Counted from the stretch's first letter, positions 47,417 through 57,321 are shown. The stretch is 64,000 nucleotides of DNA from Vogesella mureinivorans (GCF_007644035.1 NZ_VMTV02000577.1:124001-188000); one strand, 5' to 3'. Program-made: numbers and translations. Notes: generated by a model from the letters alone, not told the origin.

Positions 47417-48328
47417 ATGAAGCAGTTTGGCAAAGTAGCAGTCATGATGGGCGGTACCTCCGCCGAGCGCGAGGTCTCGCTGATGAGTGGCAACGGTGTG
47501 TTGGCCGCCCTGCAAAGCAAGGGTGTGGATGCGCATGCGTTCGACCCGGCAGAGAAACCGCTGTCGGCGCTGAAAGAAGAGGGCTTCGCCCGCGTATTCA
47601 ACATCCTGCACGGCCCGTTTGGCGAAGACGGCACCCTGCAGGGCGCGCTGGAAGCGCTGGGCATGCCGTACACCGGCTGCGGCGTGATGGCATCGGCCAT
47701 CTGCATGGACAAATGGCGTACCAAACTGCTGTGGAAAGGCGCGGGCCTGCCGATTCCGGCGTTTGAACTGCTGAACGACGATAGCGATTTCGACGCCATC
47801 GAACAGCAGCTGGGCCTGCCGATCTTTGTGAAGCCGTCTACCGAAGGCTCCAGCATCGGCGTGACCAAGGTGAAAACCCACGGTGGCTTGAAAGCCGCCT
47901 ACGAAGAAGCACGCCAGTACGACAGCATCGTGATTGCCGAGCAGTTTATCGGTGGTGGCGAGTACACCTGTGCCGTGATCGACGGCCAGGCCTACCCCAC
48001 CATCAAGATCGAGCCGGCTACCGAGTACTACGACTACCAGGCCAAGTATTTCCGTGACGACACGGTATACCGCTGCCCTAGCGGCCTGCCGGCCGACGTG
48101 GAAGCGCGCGCGCGCGAGCTGGCGCTGCAGGCGTTCAAGGTGCTGGGTTGCCAGGGCTGGGCGCGGATTGATTTCCTGATGGACGAACAGGATGGCATCT
48201 ATCTGCTGGAAGCCAATACCAACCCCGGCATGACCAGCCACAGCCTGGTACCAATGGCGGCGCGGGCCGAAGGCCTGAGCTACGAGGACCTGTGCGTCAA
48301 GGTGCTGGCAGCCGCTCATGTGGGATAA
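47417..48328 (+). CDS. ddl: D-alanine--D-alanine ligase
   Basis: A 303-aa ATP-grasp ligase making the D-Ala-D-Ala dipeptide used by MurF. Wording: [53 protein letters not shown] and [23 protein letters not shown] 47417 is 43 bp after murC. The 3' end overlaps the ftsQ start by 11 bp. Also known as ddlB in this position. Confidence 0.97.
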   Translation: MKQFGKVAVMMGGTSAEREVSLMSGNGVLAALQSKGVDAHAFDPAEKPLSALKEEGFARVFNILHGPFGEDGTLQGALEALGMPYTGCGVMASAICMDKWRTKLLWKGAGLPIPAFELLNDDSDFDAIEQQLGLPIFVKPSTEGSSIGVTKVKTHGGLKAAYEEARQYDSIVIAEQFIGGGEYTCAVIDGQAYPTIKIEPATEYYDYQAKYFRDDTVYRCPSGLPADVEARARELALQAFKVLGCQGWARIDFLMDEQDGIYLLEANTNPGMTSHSLVPMAARAEGLSYEDLCVKVLAAAHVG

Positions 48329-49046
48329 CCATGCGGTATTGCGGGCAGTGGCCAACCTGCTGCTGACCGCCTCGTTATTGATGTTGTTGTATGCCGGGGG
48401 CTACTGGCTGACACACTCGCCCTTGTTCCCGGTAAAGCGGATTCACATTGCTGGCCAGGTGGCCAAGGTGACGCCGGTGCAGTTGAAGTACATCGCGCAA
48501 AACGAACTGACCGGCACGTTTTTTACGCTGGACATCAACAAAACGCGCCATGCCTTTGAAAAGCTGCCCTGGGTAAACCAGGTGCAGGTAAGGCGTGCCT
48601 GGCCAGACCGGCTGGATATTACGGTCAGCGAGCATGTTGCGCTGGCGCGCTGGGGGGACCAGGGGCTGATCAGTACCACCGGGCGCTGGTTTGATGCTGC
48701 CAGTGACCAGCCGCTGCCGGTGATGTACGGCCCGGCAGCGAGTGAAAAAGAAATGATGCAGGCACTGCAGGAGTTCCGGCAGCGTTTGCAGCCCGCCCGC
48801 TTGCAGCCAGTGCGTTTATGGCTGTCCGAGCGCAGGGCGTGGCGAATGGAACTGGACAACGGTGTAACGCTGGAACTGGGGCGTGGCCCGGTGGCTGAGC
48901 GGTTGACGCGTTTTGTCGACCACTGGTCACACAGCCTGGCCACGCTGCCATACCGCATTACGTATGTGGATTTGCGTTATCCCAATGGATTCGCTGTGCG
49001 GATGCCCGATTACAAGGCACCGCCTACGGCAACAAACAAGCTTTAA
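48318..49046 (+). CDS. ftsQ: Cell division protein FtsQ
   Basis: A 242-aa bitopic membrane protein of the divisome. One N-terminal membrane segment ([18 protein letters not shown]), a POTRA domain ([18 protein letters not shown]), then the beta domain with [19 protein letters not shown] and [13 protein letters not shown]. It bridges FtsA/FtsZ and FtsLB. Overlaps ddl. Codon use is less GC-biased than the Mur genes. Confidence 0.95.
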   Translation: MWDNHAVLRAVANLLLTASLLMLLYAGGYWLTHSPLFPVKRIHIAGQVAKVTPVQLKYIAQNELTGTFFTLDINKTRHAFEKLPWVNQVQVRRAWPDRLDITVSEHVALARWGDQGLISTTGRWFDAASDQPLPVMYGPAASEKEMMQALQEFRQRLQPARLQPVRLWLSERRAWRMELDNGVTLELGRGPVAERLTRFVDHWSHSLATLPYRITYVDLRYPNGFAVRMPDYKAPPTATNKL

Positions 49047-49061
49047 GCGTTGGAGCGACAG

Positions 49062-50297
49062 GTGAGCAAACCTAAGGAAAGCAAAAACATGCTGGTGGGC
49101 CTGGATATCGGCACCTCGAAGATCGTCGCGATCGTCGCCGAAGTGCTGGAAGAAGGCCAGATCAACATCGTGGGCATGGGTCAAGTGCCCTCGCGCGGTC
49201 TGAAGCGCGGCATGGTGGTGAATATCGAATCCACGGTGCAGGCCATCCAGCGGGCGCTGGAAGAGGCCGAGCTGATGGCCGACTGCAAGATCAACGAGGT
49301 GTTTACCGGCATCGCCGGTAGCCACATCAAGGGTGTGAACTCGCACGGCATGGTGGCCATCAAGGACCGTGAAGTGACGCAGATGGATATCGACCGCGTG
49401 ATCGAAACCGCGCGTGCGGTGTCGATCCCGCCCGATCACCAGGTGCTGCACATCCTTACCCAGGAATACAGCATCGACGGCCAGGAAGGCGTGCGCGAGC
49501 CGCTGGGCATGAGCGGTGTACGCCTGGAAGCCAAGGTACACATTGTGACCGGTGCCATTTCTGCGGCGCAAAACGTCGCCAAGTGCGTACGCCGCTGCGG
49601 CCTGGAAGTGTCTGACCTGGTGCTGCAGCCGATGGCCAGCGCCAGTGCCGTGCTGAGCGAAGACGAAAAAGAACTGGGCGTGTGCCTGATCGATATTGGT
49701 GGTGGTACCACGGATATCGCCGTGTACATCAACGGCGCTATCCGCCATACCGCGGTGATCCCCATTGCCGGCGACCAGATCACCAACGATATCGCCATGG
49801 CGCTGCGTACCCCGACCAAAGAAGCCGAGGACATCAAGATCCAGCACGGTGTGGCACTGGTCGGGTTGGCCGACGCCGCCCAGATGATCGAGGTGCCGGG
49901 CGTAGGTGAGCGCGGCCCGCGCCAGATGTCGCGCGCGACGCTGGCCGAGGTGATCGAGCCGCGTGTGGAAGAGCTGTTCCAGCTGGTGCAGCAAGAGCTG
50001 CGCCGCAGTGGTTTTGAAGAAATGTCTACCGGTATCGTCATTACCGGTGGCGCCAGCCTGATGCCCGGCATGGTGGAGTTGGCCGAAGAGGTCTTCCACC
50101 TGCCCGTGCGCATCGGTGTACCCAAGTATGTAGGTGGCTTGTCCGAGGTAGTCAAAAACCCGCGCTTCTCTACAGGTGTCGGTTTGCTGCTGTACGGCAA
50201 GGACCAGATGCATCCTCGCGTTGGCCAGAAAAGCGAAAGCGCCGGTGTGGGGCAAGTGTTCCAGCGTATGAAGGCTTGGTTTGCCGGTAACTTTTAA
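49062..50297 (+). CDS. ftsA: Cell division protein FtsA
   Basis: A 411-aa actin-like protein that tethers FtsZ to the membrane. ATP-site blocks VGLDIGTSKIVAIVAE, CLIDIGGGTTDIAVY and VITGGASLMPG; the C-terminal amphipathic helix is FQRMKAWFAGNF. I chose GTG 49062, with GGAG upstream at a good distance, over a TTG four codons earlier. It is 15 bp after ftsQ. Confidence 0.96.
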   Translation: MSKPKESKNMLVGLDIGTSKIVAIVAEVLEEGQINIVGMGQVPSRGLKRGMVVNIESTVQAIQRALEEAELMADCKINEVFTGIAGSHIKGVNSHGMVAIKDREVTQMDIDRVIETARAVSIPPDHQVLHILTQEYSIDGQEGVREPLGMSGVRLEAKVHIVTGAISAAQNVAKCVRRCGLEVSDLVLQPMASASAVLSEDEKELGVCLIDIGGGTTDIAVYINGAIRHTAVIPIAGDQITNDIAMALRTPTKEAEDIKIQHGVALVGLADAAQMIEVPGVGERGPRQMSRATLAEVIEPRVEELFQLVQQELRRSGFEEMSTGIVITGGASLMPGMVELAEEVFHLPVRIGVPKYVGGLSEVVKNPRFSTGVGLLLYGKDQMHPRVGQKSESAGVGQVFQRMKAWFAGNF

Positions 50298-50348
50298 GGC
50301 AAAACGGAATATTCCGACAATAGCTCATCTTTTTACAGGAGAGGAAAA

Positions 50349-51533
50349 ATGAGCGGCATGGTATTCGAAGTAATGCAGGAGACTGCTACCGAGGCAGTCA
50401 TCAAGGTGATCGGTGTGGGCGGTGGCGGCTGCAACGCCATCGACAACATGATCAGTAACCAGGTGCAAGGCGTGGAATTCATCTGCGCCAACACGGATGC
50501 CCAAGCGCTGAAACGCAACAAGGCACCGCAGAAACTGCAGCTGGGCAACAATCTGACCAAAGGCCTGGGCGCCGGTGCCAACCCTGATACCGGCCGCAAT
50601 GCCGCCCTGGAAGACCGCGAACGCATCGCCGAGATGCTGCGCGGTGCCAACATGGTCTTTGTGACTGCCGGCATGGGTGGCGGTACCGGTACCGGCGCGG
50701 CGCCAGTGGTGGCCGAGGTGGCCAAAGAACTGGGCATCCTGACCGTAGGTGTGGTGACCCGCCCGTTCGAACACGAAGGCAAGCGCCTGCGTGTGGCCAA
50801 CGACGGTATCGACTTGCTGAAAAAGCACGTGGATTCGCTGATCGTGATCCCGAACGAAAAACTGATGGCCGTACTGGGCGAAGACGTCACCATGCGTGAA
50901 GCCTTCCGTGCTGCCGACGATGTGCTCAAAGGCGCGGTAGCCGGTATTTCCGAAGTGATTACCTGCCCGGGTCTGATCAACGTCGACTTTGCCGACGTGC
51001 GTGCGGTCATGAGCGAAATGGGCCTGGCCATGATGGGTTCGGCCTTTGCCTCGGGTATCGACCGCGCCCGCGTGGCCGCCGAGCAAGCTGTTGCCAGCCC
51101 GCTGCTGGACAACATCACGCTGGAAGGCGCACGTGGCGTGCTGGTGAACATTTCTACCGCGCCAGGCTGCCTGAAAATGAGCGAATACCGCGAGATCATG
51201 GGCATCATCCGTCAGTACGCAGACGAAGACGCACAGGTCAAATTCGGTACAGCCGAAGTGGAAGACATGCCGGAAGACACCATCCGCGTGACCTTGATCG
51301 CAACTGGCCTGGGTCAAAAACCAGTCAGCAACCGCGACGAGCGCCCGGACTACATCAAGATCGTGAAAACCGGTACCGATAATGTCGCCATGGAAATGGA
51401 TTTCAACGGCCTGGATACGCCTGCGGTAATACGCAATCGTGGCCGTCGTGCGCCGATTTCCACCGATTTTTCGGACCCGGAAGTAAGCGAGTCTTACGAT
51501 ATTCCGGCGTTTTTGCGCAAGCAGGCTGACTGA
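50349..51533 (+). CDS. ftsZ: Cell division protein FtsZ
   Basis: A 394-aa tubulin homologue that forms the Z ring. GTP-binding signature GMGGGTGTGAAPVV near residue 108, IKVIGVGGGGCNAIDNM at the N-terminus, T7 loop INVDFADVRAVM, and a conserved C-terminal tail DIPAFLRKQ that binds FtsA and ZipA-type partners. A strong ribosome site (AGGAGAGG) precedes ATG 50349. The spacing to lpxC is 94 bp. Confidence 0.98.
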   Translation: MSGMVFEVMQETATEAVIKVIGVGGGGCNAIDNMISNQVQGVEFICANTDAQALKRNKAPQKLQLGNNLTKGLGAGANPDTGRNAALEDRERIAEMLRGANMVFVTAGMGGGTGTGAAPVVAEVAKELGILTVGVVTRPFEHEGKRLRVANDGIDLLKKHVDSLIVIPNEKLMAVLGEDVTMREAFRAADDVLKGAVAGISEVITCPGLINVDFADVRAVMSEMGLAMMGSAFASGIDRARVAAEQAVASPLLDNITLEGARGVLVNISTAPGCLKMSEYREIMGIIRQYADEDAQVKFGTAEVEDMPEDTIRVTLIATGLGQKPVSNRDERPDYIKIVKTGTDNVAMEMDFNGLDTPAVIRNRGRRAPISTDFSDPEVSESYDIPAFLRKQAD

Positions 51534-51627
51534 TAGCGTAGGGCAATTAATTGCTGGTTGGTAATCAATTAGCCGCATGGCGCGGCTATGCTAAACTGTC
51601 AGCAATCGATATGTCCGAAAGCCCGTC

Positions 51628-52542
51628 ATGATCTTGCAACGCACGCTGAAACAGGCTATCAGCGCCACTGGCGTTGGGCTGCATTCCGGCGAGCGGGTCA
51701 AACTGACCCTGCACCCGGCTGCACCTGATACCGGTATTGTGTTCCGCCGCACCGACCTGCCCACGCAGGACGAGGTGGCGGTACGGCCTGCGCTCGTGAA
51801 CGACACGCGCCTCTCCTCGACACTGGTCACCGAGACCGGTGTGCGTGTCGGCACGATCGAACACCTGATGTCCGCTTTTGCAGGGCTGGGCATCGATAAT
51901 GTGATTGTGGATGTGACCGGTGCCGAAATGCCCATCATGGATGGCTCGTCGGCACCGTTCATTTTCCTGCTGCAAACGGCGGGGATTGAGGAGCAATCTG
52001 CGGCCAAAAAATTTATCCGCGTGAAGCAAACGGTAGAGGTGGTAGAGGGCGACAAGTGGGTAAAGCTGGCGCCGTACGACGGTTTTAGCGTGCAGCTATC
52101 TATCGAGTTCAACCACCCGGCGTTCAACCGTGCCCCGCAGACGGTGAGCGTGGACTTTGCCAGCCATTCCTATATCGAAGAGATCAGCCGGGCACGGACT
52201 TTCGGCTTCATGCACGAAGTAGAGTACATGCGTAGCCACGGCCTGGGCCGGGGTGGCAACCTGAACAACGCCATCGTGATCGATGACGAATATGTGCTGA
52301 ACCCGGAGGGCCTGCGCTTTCCGGACGAGTTTGTCCGCCACAAGATTCTCGATGCCATCGGTGACCTGTACATCGTTGGGCACCCGCTTATCGCGGCATT
52401 CAGTGGCCATAAATCCGGCCATGCCATGAACAATAAACTGTTACGCGTGATGCTGGCGAACCCCGACGCGTGGGAATTCGTCACCTTTGATAATCCGGAA
52501 GACGCGCCGGGCAGCTTTCACCGGCTGCCAGAGTTGGCCTGA
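51628..52542 (+). CDS. lpxC: UDP-3-O-acyl-GlcNAc deacetylase LpxC
   Basis: A 304-aa zinc enzyme catalysing the committed step of lipid A synthesis. Wording: [50 protein letters not shown] and the zinc/base region [18 protein letters not shown], with [12 protein letters not shown] 51628. The 94-bp gap before it has an AGCCGC/GCGGCT stem (51571-51587) and a possible TATGCT -10, so it may have its own weak promoter. A terminator follows. Confidence 0.97.
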   Translation: MILQRTLKQAISATGVGLHSGERVKLTLHPAAPDTGIVFRRTDLPTQDEVAVRPALVNDTRLSSTLVTETGVRVGTIEHLMSAFAGLGIDNVIVDVTGAEMPIMDGSSAPFIFLLQTAGIEEQSAAKKFIRVKQTVEVVEGDKWVKLAPYDGFSVQLSIEFNHPAFNRAPQTVSVDFASHSYIEEISRARTFGFMHEVEYMRSHGLGRGGNLNNAIVIDDEYVLNPEGLRFPDEFVRHKILDAIGDLYIVGHPLIAAFSGHKSGHAMNNKLLRVMLANPDAWEFVTFDNPEDAPGSFHRLPELA

Positions 52543-52554
52543 TGTCGTAACATG

Positions 52555-52583
52555 AAAAAACCGTGCCGAAGCACGGTTTTTTT
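52555..52583. terminator. Bidirectional terminator between lpxC and the CNP1-like gene
   Basis: Six A, CCGTGC, loop CGAA, GCACGG, seven T (52555-52583). The A- and T-tracts on both sides let it serve lpxC rightward and the minus-strand gene pair leftward. Confidence 0.92.
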
Positions 52584-52592
52584 GTTTGGCAC

Positions 52593-53135
52593 TTACTTGC
52601 GGATAGGTTCTATTTTGGTGGGCCCGGCCATGGTGCTGGCCTTTGCCAGGTTGCCGCTCAATTCTGCGGCATTGAGCGGTGGCGTGTTGTCCGGGCAAAG
52701 TGCCTGCACGACGGTTTTCATGGCCAGATTGTTGCGGTCCAGCTTGCGCCACTCCTTGCGCATGGATTCAATCCAGCGTTTATTGACGCTGTCACCATAG
52801 GCATAGCTGCGCTGGGTGCGCTCGCCGCAATGCACGCCTTCGTGGCTGATGTTCTCGATGCCACCACTACTTAGCTGTAGCAGGGTAAAGCGTACGGTAC
52901 GGTCTTCGGCCAACAGCAGGGTTTTGCTATCGATGAACAATTGCCCCTTTAGCGTAGCTGGCTTCTCCAGTTCTACCCAGTCCATTCCCCCGTAAGCGGG
53001 CAATGGTAGCAATTGTTCTTGCCATGGGCCTTCATCGATGTAGTTATGCTTGCGCTCGCGGCCCTTGCCGGAAAGATCAGCGTGAGCCAGGTTGGCCGCA
53101 CATAGCAGGCCTAGCATGATAAGACGGGTTTTCAC
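52593..53135 (-). CDS. CNP1-like exported protein of unknown function
   Basis: A 180-aa protein with an N-terminal signal peptide (residues 1-~19, ending NLAHA). It resembles the CNP1-like family known mainly in betaproteobacteria: WVELEKPATLKGQLFIDSKTL-type start, TVRFTLLQLSSGGIENISHEGVHC in the middle, then YAYGDSVNKRWIE and a final Cys-Pro. Two cysteines may pair. GTG start at 53135 overlaps the NRDE stop (GTGA) with AGGAAAA upstream. A repeat copy codes for CAAN in the signal peptide (53091-53100). Function is unknown. Confidence 0.8.
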   Translation of the reverse strand: MKTRLIMLGLLCAANLAHADLSGKGRERKHNYIDEGPWQEQLLPLPAYGGMDWVELEKPATLKGQLFIDSKTLLLAEDRTVRFTLLQLSSGGIENISHEGVHCGERTQRSYAYGDSVNKRWIESMRKEWRKLDRNNLAMKTVVQALCPDNTPPLNAAELSGNLAKASTMAGPTKIEPIRK

Positions 53136-53905
53136 GGTATTTTCCTGATTTGTCCAATACGAAGCTGGTGGCGGCGGCGTCCGCTTTCGCGCCCGCCCAT
53201 GCCGTAGCTTACCTCGGTAAAACTGACATCGCCGCGCGCCGAAACGTTCATGATGCTGCTGCAGCGTGTGCCATAGTCGCGGCCAACGATAAAGACCGGC
53301 GACAGCATTTTTTCCAGCGCCGAACCGACGCCGGTATTGGGTAGCTGTTCCGGTGGTGCCTGCTCCGGGTTCATCAGCCACGGCAGCACGTCGGCATCGG
53401 CAGGCGGGCGTTTCAGCGTAGCCAGCTGGCTGCGCAGCTGCTCGCTCTTATACCAGCGCGTGTCCATGTCTGCGTTAGACAAGACGTGGATGCCTGGTGC
53501 TACGCGGTTCAGAACCTTGGTGCGACTGTTGAAGTGCAGCAGGTCGCCTACCTGGCCAAACATCAGGTTGAACGCCCCGAATTCGCTGCCGTGCTGTTTC
53601 AGCCATTGCCCGAAATCCAGCGCACTGTCGTCCCCGCTAATAAAACGCTGCACCAGCTCGCCACGCGAGCGCGCCGCCTTGGCTGGCCGCCCGTCGCGGA
53701 TATGGGTCACTGCGGCAAAGCGGCCGCGGGTGTCGATGGCCATCCAGCTGCCGCCGGCTTGTACATCGCGGCCACCCAGTATTTGCGGGTAGTCCGGCCA
53801 GAAATCCAGCGGCAGGGCGGGGCGGGCGTAGTATTCGTCACGGTTGGCCAGCAGGCACAATGGCCCCAGTGCGGGGGTCTTGTAGGCAAAAGCAATAATG
53901 CACAT
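53132..53905 (-). CDS. NRDE/TANGO2 family protein
   Basis: A 257-aa protein with the family hallmark ANRDEYYARP near residue 20, starting MCIIAFAY with the Cys2 that may act as an N-terminal nucleophile. Further motifs: LGGRDVQAGGSWMAID, RGRFAAVTHIRDG, LSNADMDTRWYK and RDYGTRCSSI. TANGO2-type proteins have been linked to membrane and heme or lipid handling, but the reaction is unclear. It is coupled to the CNP1-like gene by a 4-bp overlap. Confidence 0.88.
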   Translation of the reverse strand: MCIIAFAYKTPALGPLCLLANRDEYYARPALPLDFWPDYPQILGGRDVQAGGSWMAIDTRGRFAAVTHIRDGRPAKAARSRGELVQRFISGDDSALDFGQWLKQHGSEFGAFNLMFGQVGDLLHFNSRTKVLNRVAPGIHVLSNADMDTRWYKSEQLRSQLATLKRPPADADVLPWLMNPEQAPPEQLPNTGVGSALEKMLSPVFIVGRDYGTRCSSIMNVSARGDVSFTEVSYGMGGRESGRRRHQLRIGQIRKIP

Positions 53906-53985
53906 GTGCTGTTCTTGGGCATTTGGCCCAAGGCCCTTAAAATAACGTTTTGATTGTAACCGCTATACGCCTGGAGGATGAGTGT

Positions 53986-54216
53986 ATGCAGCCAGATATC
54001 GCGCTGGATCTGTCCGGTTTGAATTGCCCCCTGCCTATCCTGCGCGCCAAGAAAGCCCTGGCGACCATGGACAGCGGCAAAGTGCTGTCGGTGCTGGCCA
54101 CCGACCCCGGCGCCCCGAAGGATTTTGAAGCTTTCTGCCGCCAGACCGGCAATGTGCTGCTGGAATCGCTGGTGCAGCCAGACGGCCGTTTTGCGCTATT
54201 GATTCGCCGTAAATGA
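53986..54216 (+). CDS. TusA-family sulfur carrier protein
   Basis: A 76-aa SirA/TusA-like protein. The active-site Cys14 lies in NCPLPILRAKKAL, followed by VLSVLATDPGAPKDFEAFCR, typical of the family. TusA relays sulfur to tRNA and molybdopterin synthesis, but paralogues vary and no other tus gene is near. ATG 53986 with GGAGG upstream; an upstream in-frame extension has no likeness. It lies divergent from the NRDE gene and 59 bp before pyrC. Confidence 0.9.
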   Translation: MQPDIALDLSGLNCPLPILRAKKALATMDSGKVLSVLATDPGAPKDFEAFCRQTGNVLLESLVQPDGRFALLIRRK

Positions 54217-54221
54217 CAAAC

Positions 54222-54248
54222 AGGCGCCCTGGGTGGCGCCTTTTCTTT
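54222..54248 (+). terminator. Terminator after the TusA-like gene
   Basis: AGGCGCC (54222-54228), a 6-nt loop, GGCGCCT (54235-54241), then TTTCTTT. It is 5 bp after the stop and 27 bp before pyrC. Confidence 0.8.
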
Positions 54249-54275
54249 ATCTTGCTGATTGCATAAGGTCAAACA

Positions 54276-55307
54276 ATGAAACTCACCATTACCCGCCCCG
54301 ATGACTGGCACCTGCATGTACGCGATGGCGAAGCGCTGGCTGCCGTGCTGCCGGATACCTGCCGCCAGATGGGCCGCGCCATCATCATGCCCAACCTGAA
54401 ACCGCCGGTGACCACGGTAGCGTTGGCCGCAGCCTACCGCGACCGCATTCTGGCGGCGCGCCCGGCCGGCAGTACTTTCGAGCCGCTGATGACGATGTAC
54501 CTGACCGAGACCACCACGGCCGAAGAAGTGCGCCTGGCCAAGGCTAGCGGTTTTGTACACGGCATCAAGCTGTACCCGGCAGGCGCCACTACCAACTCGG
54601 ATGCGGGGGTGCGCGATGTGAACAATGCCATGGCCGCGCTGGAAGCCATGGCCGAGGTAGGCATGCCGCTGCTGGTGCACGGTGAAGTCACCGACCCGGC
54701 CATCGACGTGTTCGACCGCGAAGCGGTGTTCATCGATACCGTGTTCGAGCCGCTGCTCAAGCGCCTGCCCACGCTGCGCGTGGTGTTCGAGCACATCACC
54801 ACCCGCCAGGCTGCCGAGTACGTGGCAGCCGCCGGTGACAATATCGCCGCCACCATTACCGCCCACCACCTGCTGATGAACCGTAATGCGCTGTTTACCG
54901 GCGGTATTCGCCCGCACCATTACTGTCTGCCAGTGTTAAAGCGTGAAACGCACCGCCAGGCCCTGGTAGCGGCCGCCACCAGTGGCAGCAAAAAGTTTTT
55001 CCTGGGTACCGATAGTGCCCCGCACGCCCGCCACACCAAGGAAAGCGACTGTGGCTGCGCGGGCATGTACACCGCCAACGCCGCTATCGAGCTGTACGCC
55101 GAGGCCTTTGATGCGGCCGGCGCACTGGACAAGCTGGAAGCCTTCGCCAGTTTCAACGGACCTGATTTTTATCAACTGCCGCGCAACACCGACACCCTAA
55201 GCTTGGTACGCGAAGCATGGCAGGTACCGGCTACCTTGTCTTATGGAAATGACGTGCTTGTCCCCCTGCGCGCAGGGGAGTATGTGCAATGGCGATGCGT
55301 ACCATGA
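54276..55307 (+). CDS. pyrC: Dihydroorotase PyrC
   Basis: A 343-aa type-II dihydroorotase of pyrimidine synthesis. Zinc ligands His12 and His14 in WHLHVRDG, the carbamylated Lys98 in [14 protein letters not shown], then [28 protein letters not shown] and [10 protein letters not shown] with the catalytic Asp. Length matches E. coli PyrC. ATG 54276. A repeat copy at 54422-54431 encodes LAA. Confidence 0.97.
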   Translation: MKLTITRPDDWHLHVRDGEALAAVLPDTCRQMGRAIIMPNLKPPVTTVALAAAYRDRILAARPAGSTFEPLMTMYLTETTTAEEVRLAKASGFVHGIKLYPAGATTNSDAGVRDVNNAMAALEAMAEVGMPLLVHGEVTDPAIDVFDREAVFIDTVFEPLLKRLPTLRVVFEHITTRQAAEYVAAAGDNIAATITAHHLLMNRNALFTGGIRPHHYCLPVLKRETHRQALVAAATSGSKKFFLGTDSAPHARHTKESDCGCAGMYTANAAIELYAEAFDAAGALDKLEAFASFNGPDFYQLPRNTDTLSLVREAWQVPATLSYGNDVLVPLRAGEYVQWRCVP

Positions 55308-55371
55308 GTAATGCTCATGTAACTAGTCCAAAATTGCTTAGCTCAAAGGAATAAGTGCAAGAAATGCTACG

Positions 55372-55401
55372 CATTGCAAGCAATGTGACGCTGAAGTGAC
55401 G
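55372..55401. promoter_or_regulatory. Palindrome and 11-bp-period direct repeat upstream of the opp promoter
   Basis: CATTGCAAGCAATG (55372-55385) is a perfect palindrome with a 2-bp centre. GTGACG occurs at 55385-55390 and 55396-55401, one helical turn apart. Both lie 10-40 bp upstream of the -35, a typical place for an activator. Confidence 0.5.
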
Positions 55402-55410
55402 ATTCGGGGC

Positions 55411-55439
55411 TTGTAGTAGCCATGTGTGCTGTGCATAAT
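55411..55439 (+). promoter_or_regulatory. Promoter of the oppABCDF operon
   Basis: TTGTAG (55411-55416), 17-bp spacer, CATAAT (55434-55439). The expected start is near 55446, leaving a leader of about 88 nt before oppA. The remaining 55308-55371 after pyrC shows no gene or clear terminator. Confidence 0.6.
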
Positions 55440-55455
55440 TGCCTCGCCTTTGCGT

Positions 55456-55509
55456 ACTGTATACACACAGTTTGTTTTTCTCGGGTGGCCCGCATCAAGA
55501 CGGGCCACC
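55456..55509 (+). promoter_or_regulatory. Leader elements of opp: ACTGT-N6-ACAGT and a 9-bp hairpin
   Basis: ACTGT (55456) and ACAGT (55467-55471) form an inverted repeat just inside the expected transcript. Arms GGTGGCCCG (55484-55492) and CGGGCCACC (55501-55509) form a perfect hairpin that ends 9 bp before the ribosome site AAGGAGAG, so it could tune oppA translation or mRNA stability. Confidence 0.5.
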
Positions 55510-55533
55510 TCTGTTCAAGGAGAGCAGGAGAAT

Positions 55534-57150
55534 ATGAAAAAGAATATGTCTTTCAGCGTGTTGGCCGCATCTGTCGTGCTGGCCATGGGTGCTAATGCTG
55601 CCTTTGCTGCTAAAGTGCCAGCCGGTGTACAACTGGCTGCCAAACAAGAGCTGACTCGTAACAACGGCTCCGAGCCGGAGTCCCTGGACCCGGCCCTGGC
55701 CGAGTCGGTAGGTGCCAACAATATTGCCCGTGATCTGTTCGAAGCGCTGACCGCTGCCGACAACGATGGCCGTATCGTGCCGGGCCTGGCCGAATCCTGG
55801 AAACAGACCGACCCGACTACCTGGGTATTCACGCTGCGCAAGAACGCCAAGTGGTCTGATGGCGTGCAAGTGACTGCCGACGACGTGGTATATGGCATTC
55901 GCCGTTTCCTGGACCCGAAAACTGCCTCCCCGTACGCTTCCACTTACGGCGCCTTCCTGCTGAACGGTGTTGAAGCCGCCGAAGGTAAAAAAGCGCTGAC
56001 CGACATTGGCATCAAAGCCATCAACAAGCTCACCGTAGAAGTGAAGACCCCTTACCCGGTAGCGTTCCTGCCGGAAGTCATGTCCAACAACCAGCTGGGC
56101 CCCGCGCCGCGTCATGCTATCGAAAAGCACGGCAAAGACTGGACCAAGCCGGGCAAACTGGTGGGCAACGGTGCGTTTGTGCTGAAAGACTGGGCAGTTA
56201 ACAGCAAGATCGTTATCGAGAAAAACCCGCAGTACTGGGACGCCAAGGCCGTGGTGCTGAGCAAAGTCACCTACCTGCCGATCGAAGATGGTTTTGCTGA
56301 CGTAAAACTGTACCAATCCGGCGAGAACGACTGGGTGTACCAGCTGCCCCCAGGCACCTACGAAAAATACAAGGCCGAGCTGCCTAAGGATGTACGCAAC
56401 TCGCCTATGCTGGGCCTGCGTTACTACAGCCTGAACGCCAAAGACCCGGTGATGAAAGACAAGCGCGTTCGTCAGGCGCTGTCCATGGTGATCGACCGTG
56501 ACATCCTGGCCGCCAAGATCACTGCCGACGGCCAGCTGCCAGCCTACAGCGTGGTGGTGAAGGGTACTGCCGGTGCCGATGCCACCACCTACGACTGGGC
56601 CAAATGGCCGATGGCACAGCGCGTGGCCGAAGCCAAGAAACTGTTGGCCGCCGCAGGCCTGCAGGCTGGCAGCAAGATCAAGTTCACCTACAACACCAGT
56701 GAATACCACAAGAAAATGGCGATTTTTGCCGCTTCCGAGTGGAAAACCAAGCTGGGCCTGAACACCGAGCTGGAAAACATGGAGTTCAAGGTACTGCTGA
56801 AAAAGCGTCACGATGGTGAATACCAGATCGCCCGTAACGGCTGGGTAGCTGACTACAACGACGCCACTACCTTCCTGACCCTGGTGCAGTGTGGTTCCGA
56901 CCAGAACGACAACGGCAACTGCAACCCGAAAGCAGAAGAGTTGATCAAGCAGGGTAACCAGGCGAAAGACGCAGCCAAGCGCAAGCAGCTGCTGACCCAG
57001 GCGACCAAGATGATCATGGACGACTACCCGATCATCCCGCTGCTGTCCTACACCACGCCACGACTGGTGAAACCTTATGTGGGCGGCTATACCGGCAAGA
57101 ACTCGCTGGACCGCTACCGCAACAAGGACCTGTACATCATCAAGCACTAA
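55534..57150 (+). CDS. oppA: Oligopeptide-binding protein OppA
   Basis: A 538-aa periplasmic solute-binding protein (SBP family 5) for peptide import. Residues 1-~26 are a signal peptide cleaved after AFA; there is no lipobox, so the protein is soluble. Domain wording: NNGSEPESLDPALAES, LFEALTAADNDGRIVPGLAESW, NAKWSDGVQVTADDVVYGIRR, VGNGAFVLKDW and NGWVADYNDATTFL. ATG 55534 with AAGGAGAGCAGGAG upstream. First gene of opp; the hairpin downstream should favour its higher expression. A repeat copy codes for LAA in the signal peptide (55560-55569). Confidence 0.95.
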   Translation: MKKNMSFSVLAASVVLAMGANAAFAAKVPAGVQLAAKQELTRNNGSEPESLDPALAESVGANNIARDLFEALTAADNDGRIVPGLAESWKQTDPTTWVFTLRKNAKWSDGVQVTADDVVYGIRRFLDPKTASPYASTYGAFLLNGVEAAEGKKALTDIGIKAINKLTVEVKTPYPVAFLPEVMSNNQLGPAPRHAIEKHGKDWTKPGKLVGNGAFVLKDWAVNSKIVIEKNPQYWDAKAVVLSKVTYLPIEDGFADVKLYQSGENDWVYQLPPGTYEKYKAELPKDVRNSPMLGLRYYSLNAKDPVMKDKRVRQALSMVIDRDILAAKITADGQLPAYSVVVKGTAGADATTYDWAKWPMAQRVAEAKKLLAAAGLQAGSKIKFTYNTSEYHKKMAIFAASEWKTKLGLNTELENMEFKVLLKKRHDGEYQIARNGWVADYNDATTFLTLVQCGSDQNDNGNCNPKAEELIKQGNQAKDAAKRKQLLTQATKMIMDDYPIIPLLSYTTPRLVKPYVGGYTGKNSLDRYRNKDLYIIKH

Positions 57151-57189
57151 GTTGATGTCGCCAGCCTGAAGGATTTTCCTTCGTAACGA

Positions 57190-57224
57190 AGACCGGGTGC
57201 ATCCTCTACAGGGTCACCCGGTCT
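57190..57224 (+). terminator. Hairpin (attenuator) between oppA and oppB
   Basis: Arms AGACCGGGTG (57190-57199) and CACCCGGTCT (57215-57224), then GATTTGG with no long T-run. A second stem GCACAGG/CCTGTGC lies at 57263-57269/57281-57287. They fill the 171-bp gap and probably trim or partly stop the transcript so that the binding protein is in excess. Confidence 0.7.
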
Positions 57225-57321
57225 GATTTGGAAGTGGTAGTTGCCGCATGCCTCGAGCAATAGCACAGGGGGCGACCCTGCCTGTGCGTGCCGTATGCTG
57301 CTACCGACCTGGAGTACTCCC

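Noticed and set aside
55456-55471. LexA-like box before oppA (TACTGTATACACACAGT)
   Set aside because: The CTGT and ACAG halves are 6 bp apart, not the 8 of the E. coli LexA site, and SOS control of opp is not expected. Kept only as an unnamed inverted repeat.
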